Of a stretch of DNA of 64,000 nt, positions 61,431 through 64,000 are shown in pieces; position 1 is the first letter of the stretch, and each line of letters starts with the position of its first letter. The stretch is from Gnetum montanum (Eukaryota; Streptophyta; Gnetopsida; Gnetales; Gnetaceae). Under the pieces are notes generated by a model. The model was not told the origin of the DNA and ran no database searches. It saw only the letters and a list, made by a program, of their open reading frames with translations. The translations under genes and the position numbers were made by a program. Location of the stretch: contig MNCI01034323.1 of assembly GCA_015680685.1 (NCBI GenBank), positions 26,426 through 90,425 of the forward strand, written 5' to 3'.

Positions 61431-62170
61431 GGCCATTTTTTGACCATCTTCAAGAGCTTTCCTTTTTGTTCAAGAGCAAGATTTGCATTGATTCTAACTA
61501 GCTTGCCATTTTTCAAAAATGCATACTCCATGCTAGCTAGTAGAGTTTTTAACTCTAGGGGCTCTATCTTGAAATTATCAAGGATTTGTAGCTCTCCTCA
61601 ACAAGTATCATCAACTTCATCATTAGAGAGTTGGTGATGAACTTGCTCAACTTCATCCATGCCCATGACATAAGCACATGTTAGGCTCTCAGTAAATTCC
61701 ATGCATAGTGTGCTATTATCATAGTTAGCTTTTAGCCATTAGGCACCCTCTTATTTTTTGGTTGCTATGTATAGAGACATTTGGATATTGGTTTCATGTG
61801 CACATTAATTGAATTCTTTAATGAATGTACTTTTAATGGACCAGATTTTCTACATGTAATTACACCCATTATTGCTATATGCGATGCATGGAACTCATTT
61901 CTTCTTAAGTGATCCAAATTCATTATCCTTAGATATTTTCAAGGAGAGGTCCCTGATGCCCATTCATGCATTAATAATTCTTAACCATGCACATCCCATA
62001 ATGATGGAAAAGTCACCTTTGCAGTTTTCTAGCTTGATCACTAGAAAATTGGTAGGGTAGGACCACCAACAAANGTCTAGCTTGATCACTAGAAAATTGG
62101 TAGGGTAGGACCACCAACAAACTGTAGTCACAATGTTCTCCACTAAGCCCAAATGAATAATGATGGATTG
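61431..62170 (-). pseudogene. E5 protease region, decayed, truncated
   Basis: Collinear with 7460-8180. Contains the GDFSIIMGCAWLRI block (62020-61970) and the linker to RT (61440-61700). The active-site Asp block expected further upstream is absent because the element ends here. Confidence 0.75.
62028..62121. other. 46-bp duplication around a single N (probable assembly artefact)
   Basis: An identical 46-bp unit occurs at 62028-62073 and 62076-62121, separated by N at 62074 and one G. The unit is single in E1. This is what an unresolved contig overlap would leave. Confidence 0.85.
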
Positions 62171-62171
62171 G

Positions 62172-63005
62172 TATGTGTTGGAACATTTTGGCCATTTCAT
62201 GGAACAGGCTGGGATTCATGGTGTTTGGTATCCATACCATAATATATTTTTTCTCACACAAGAAATAGGCTTACAGCCTTTCACTAATTGGTCTCGTTCG
62301 GCTCAGTATTCACCTAACGAACTTGAGGTTGAATCACCAATATTTCAACATCTCCCTCATTTGCCTAGTCCTTTGGGCTCATTTGTCTGTCCATAGTTCA
62401 AACGTCTACCCTTACAAGATCATTTGACTTCACTTCCGTTGATGTATCCAGCGATTGATTTTGATAATAGTGACAATGCTTGGAAAAAGTATGATAAGTT
62501 AACTGCAAGGGAATTGTTCAAGCAGTTTGGTTGCTCTAAGAGGATTTACGAGGATGCTTTGAACCCAATTCTTCTTCTTGGACTATTTGCTCCAAGGGAG
62601 CAATGCAGTGTAGCTACAACGTTGGGAATGTTTTACTACTTCATTGTTGTGCATTAGCAAGATTTTAATGTTCTTAGGTGTTGTGGAACGATTCATGAGA
62701 AAATTTTCAGATCTTGGGTTCATCTCTTGAAGACAAAAGGATGTTGTTTATTGTCCAATAAAAGAGTAACTGACTTTGTAATTGATGAAACCAATGGAAA
62801 TATATCAACAGTAGTTTGCGGAACAGAGAATTTCTTAGCCAAAGCTATTGTACTACCTTTTGGTATTACAGCATTAAAATGAATCATTCAAAATAGCACA
62901 GTTCTGTAGCAAAGGGACGAATTTGTTAATGTCCTAAATTTGGGGGCAGTTGATGTGCTTGCTGTAAGACTACGGCTTGACAAGAGATTTCTGGTGGAGG
63001 AGTAT
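62172..63005 (+). pseudogene. FAD-dependent amine-oxidase/desaturase-like gene fragment, intronless, four nonsense codons
   Basis: One unshifted plus-strand frame from about 62172 to 63005, with further codons to the TGA at 63036. Blocks in order: AGIHGVWYPYHNIF, GLQPFTNWSRSAQYSP, LEVESPIFQHLPHLPSPLG, YDKLTARELFKQFGCSKR, LFAPREQCSVATTLGMFYYF, VLNLGAVDVLAVRLRLDKR. This resembles the middle of plant NAD(P)/FAD-binding phytoene-desaturase-like oxidoreductases; exact orthologue uncertain. Stops at 62394, 62655, 62880 and 62907. The FAD-binding N-terminus and the C-terminal third are missing. No introns over some 280 codons points to a processed or captured fragment. The left edge abuts truncated E5. 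Confidence 0.75.
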
Positions 63006-63199
63006 GAAAATGTAGCAAATCTGATGTCGCTCAGTTGAATATTACAGAGGTTTATTGAATAACCATGTTTTCCATAACGATCTTGATGGAATCCAGGACC
63101 ATCTTCCTTATTGAAAAAAAATAAAACGTGGTAGCTAAGCGGAGATGTTTCTTGCAAAGCCAGTAAAACGCTGCTCTACAGGAGGTCCTGTAATACTGA
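63006..63199. other. unassigned sequence right of the oxidoreductase fragment
   Basis: Protein similarity is lost here. A minus-strand open frame (63157-62888) overlaps the pseudogene and has no recognised motif. Confidence 0.3.
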
Positions 63200-63960
63200 T
63201 TTTTGGCATTACCGTCTTAGCCGTGGTTCATTCTTTGGTTCTTCATCAGTTGCAGAAATGGTGAAATAGCAGAACCCTTGAAACCCTTGCCAAAGAACTC
63301 CTGCACTGAAGATCATCCTGTTACCTGTGCGCCGATTTCAGCGTGGGCTGACGCGTCGAGAGCACCAGTGTCAGCGCCTGTGCCGACGCCAAAACCAAAG
63401 AAGGAGGACTGCGCGCGAATGGAGGACAGATGGCGTGTGATGGGTGAAACAAGACAGCGGCTGCGGAAGACGGATGAATGGCGGTAGCAGAAGAAGAAAG
63501 GTAGTGGTCTCTGTCGCGCGCAGGGCCATGGCCTCGGCCACGTCTAGATCTGGCCGAGGGTTGCTGCAAGCGACTTGAGGGAGATGGGGGCTGCGACGAT
63601 GGCAGCGGCACCAACACAACACGCAGTCGCGGCAGAGGACAAGGAAGACAGTTGCAAAATCTTCAGTTTCAAGTTCTGCCTCCAACCTTGCCAAACAAGC
63701 CTTGGTTTTCTCAAAGAATGCATTTGAAAATTTTTCCAGGCGGTTAAAAAATGGCAATCATAATTTTACTCGCCCTGGAACCTGCAATCCGAAAATAGTA
63801 GCCATGCCCGATGCTGATGCCTCCAATGTCGCATACCAGTCCACGAAATAAGGCAATAGAGACATAAAGGCACAACAAGACAGGTGTCAGGAGATATTTT
63901 GGGCCGATGCTGGTAAACCGGAGTTGCAGTTCATCAAATAAAAGTTTAAAATAATCATAA
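63200..63960. other. GC-rich island, possible gene-proximal sequence
   Basis: Composition changes sharply to GC- and CpG-rich, especially 63330-63650, unlike the transposons to the left. Overlapping open frames occur on both strands (63278-63487 plus; 63757-63371 minus). The minus frame has a plausible stretch RLEKFSNAFFEKTKACLARL and AELETEDFATVF at its N-terminal side, but I recognise no family. It could be a first exon or promoter of a minus-strand gene, or GC-rich repeat DNA. Confidence 0.35.
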
Positions 63961-63977
63961 ATTAACCAAATTAACCA

Positions 63978-64000
63978 ACATATATATACATATATATATA
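63978..64000. repeat. TA-rich microsatellite at the window end
   Basis: Alternating TA with CATATA interruptions, running to the edge of the window. Confidence 0.7.

Larger units (their letters stand above)
52713..62170 (-). mobile_element. E5: Athila-like gypsy element, minus strand, 5' part missing
   Basis: 3' LTR 52713-53637, polypurine tract, ORF3, intron, internal promoter-like block, spacer, integrase, RNase H, RT and protease in that order on the minus strand. Gag, primer site and 5' LTR are absent: protease similarity stops near 62168, where an unrelated gene fragment starts. It is inserted in the CCR4 copy of X. The protease part holds a one-base gap flanked by a duplication. Confidence 0.85.

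Noticed and set aside
62888-63157. Minus-strand 89-codon open frame
   Set aside because: Mostly antisense to the oxidoreductase pseudogene and without recognisable motif.

Overview
This is repeat-dense, AT-rich plant nuclear DNA with no intact host gene visible. Almost everything is nested LTR retrotransposons at different stages of decay, most of it Ty3/gypsy of the Tat/Athila type: gag-protease-RT-RNase H-integrase order, an extra ORF between integrase and the 3' LTR, and primer sites resembling the tRNA-Asp 3' end. Stop codons are frequent and differences between copies are dominated by C/T and G/A transitions, as expected for old methylated copies. A large-genome seed plant fits, possibly a gymnosperm, but that is inference.

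Layout. (1) About 431-2031, 11860-12246 and 24012-24260 are pieces of one old minus-strand gypsy element (E0). (2) E1 (2032-11854, minus, target duplication GATGC) is inserted in E0 and has both LTRs, PBS, gag and pol, but no third ORF. (3) E3 (about 12247-24011) is a direct-repeat (LTR-like) pair also inserted in E0. E2 (12671-21156, plus, near-matching target duplication CTATC/TTATC) is inserted inside E3's left repeat. E2 keeps gag and the third ORF but has no pol. (4) 25094-26540 is a copia-type gag/protease remnant, followed by unassigned AT-rich DNA with a diverged tandem repeat near 27.3-27.6 kb. (5) Y (about 28975-46220) and X (48502 to 52712) are related non-autonomous LTR elements. 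Y is split by E4 (29615-42618, plus), the most complete gypsy copy. X is interrupted by E5 (52713 to about 62170, minus, 5' end missing). X and Y both carry an intronless copy of a host CCR4-type deadenylase (endonuclease/exonuclease/phosphatase fold). (6) At 62.17-63.04 kb lies an intronless fragment of a plant FAD-dependent amine-oxidase/desaturase-like gene with four in-frame stops, followed by a GC-rich island (63.2-63.9 kb).

Most notable signal. In E2, E4 and E5 the family-specific short repeats and TATA box that make up the LTR promoter occur a second time inside the element, upstream of the third ORF. In each case the internal copy matches that element's own LTR and not the LTRs of the others. 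Downstream of it is a consensus-like GT donor, and an AG lies exactly at the ORF's ATG, 305-338 bp away. This looks like a private, spliced transcription unit for the third ORF, in the manner of the internal promoter of foamy viruses. The repeat matches are seen directly; promoter function and splicing are inferred.
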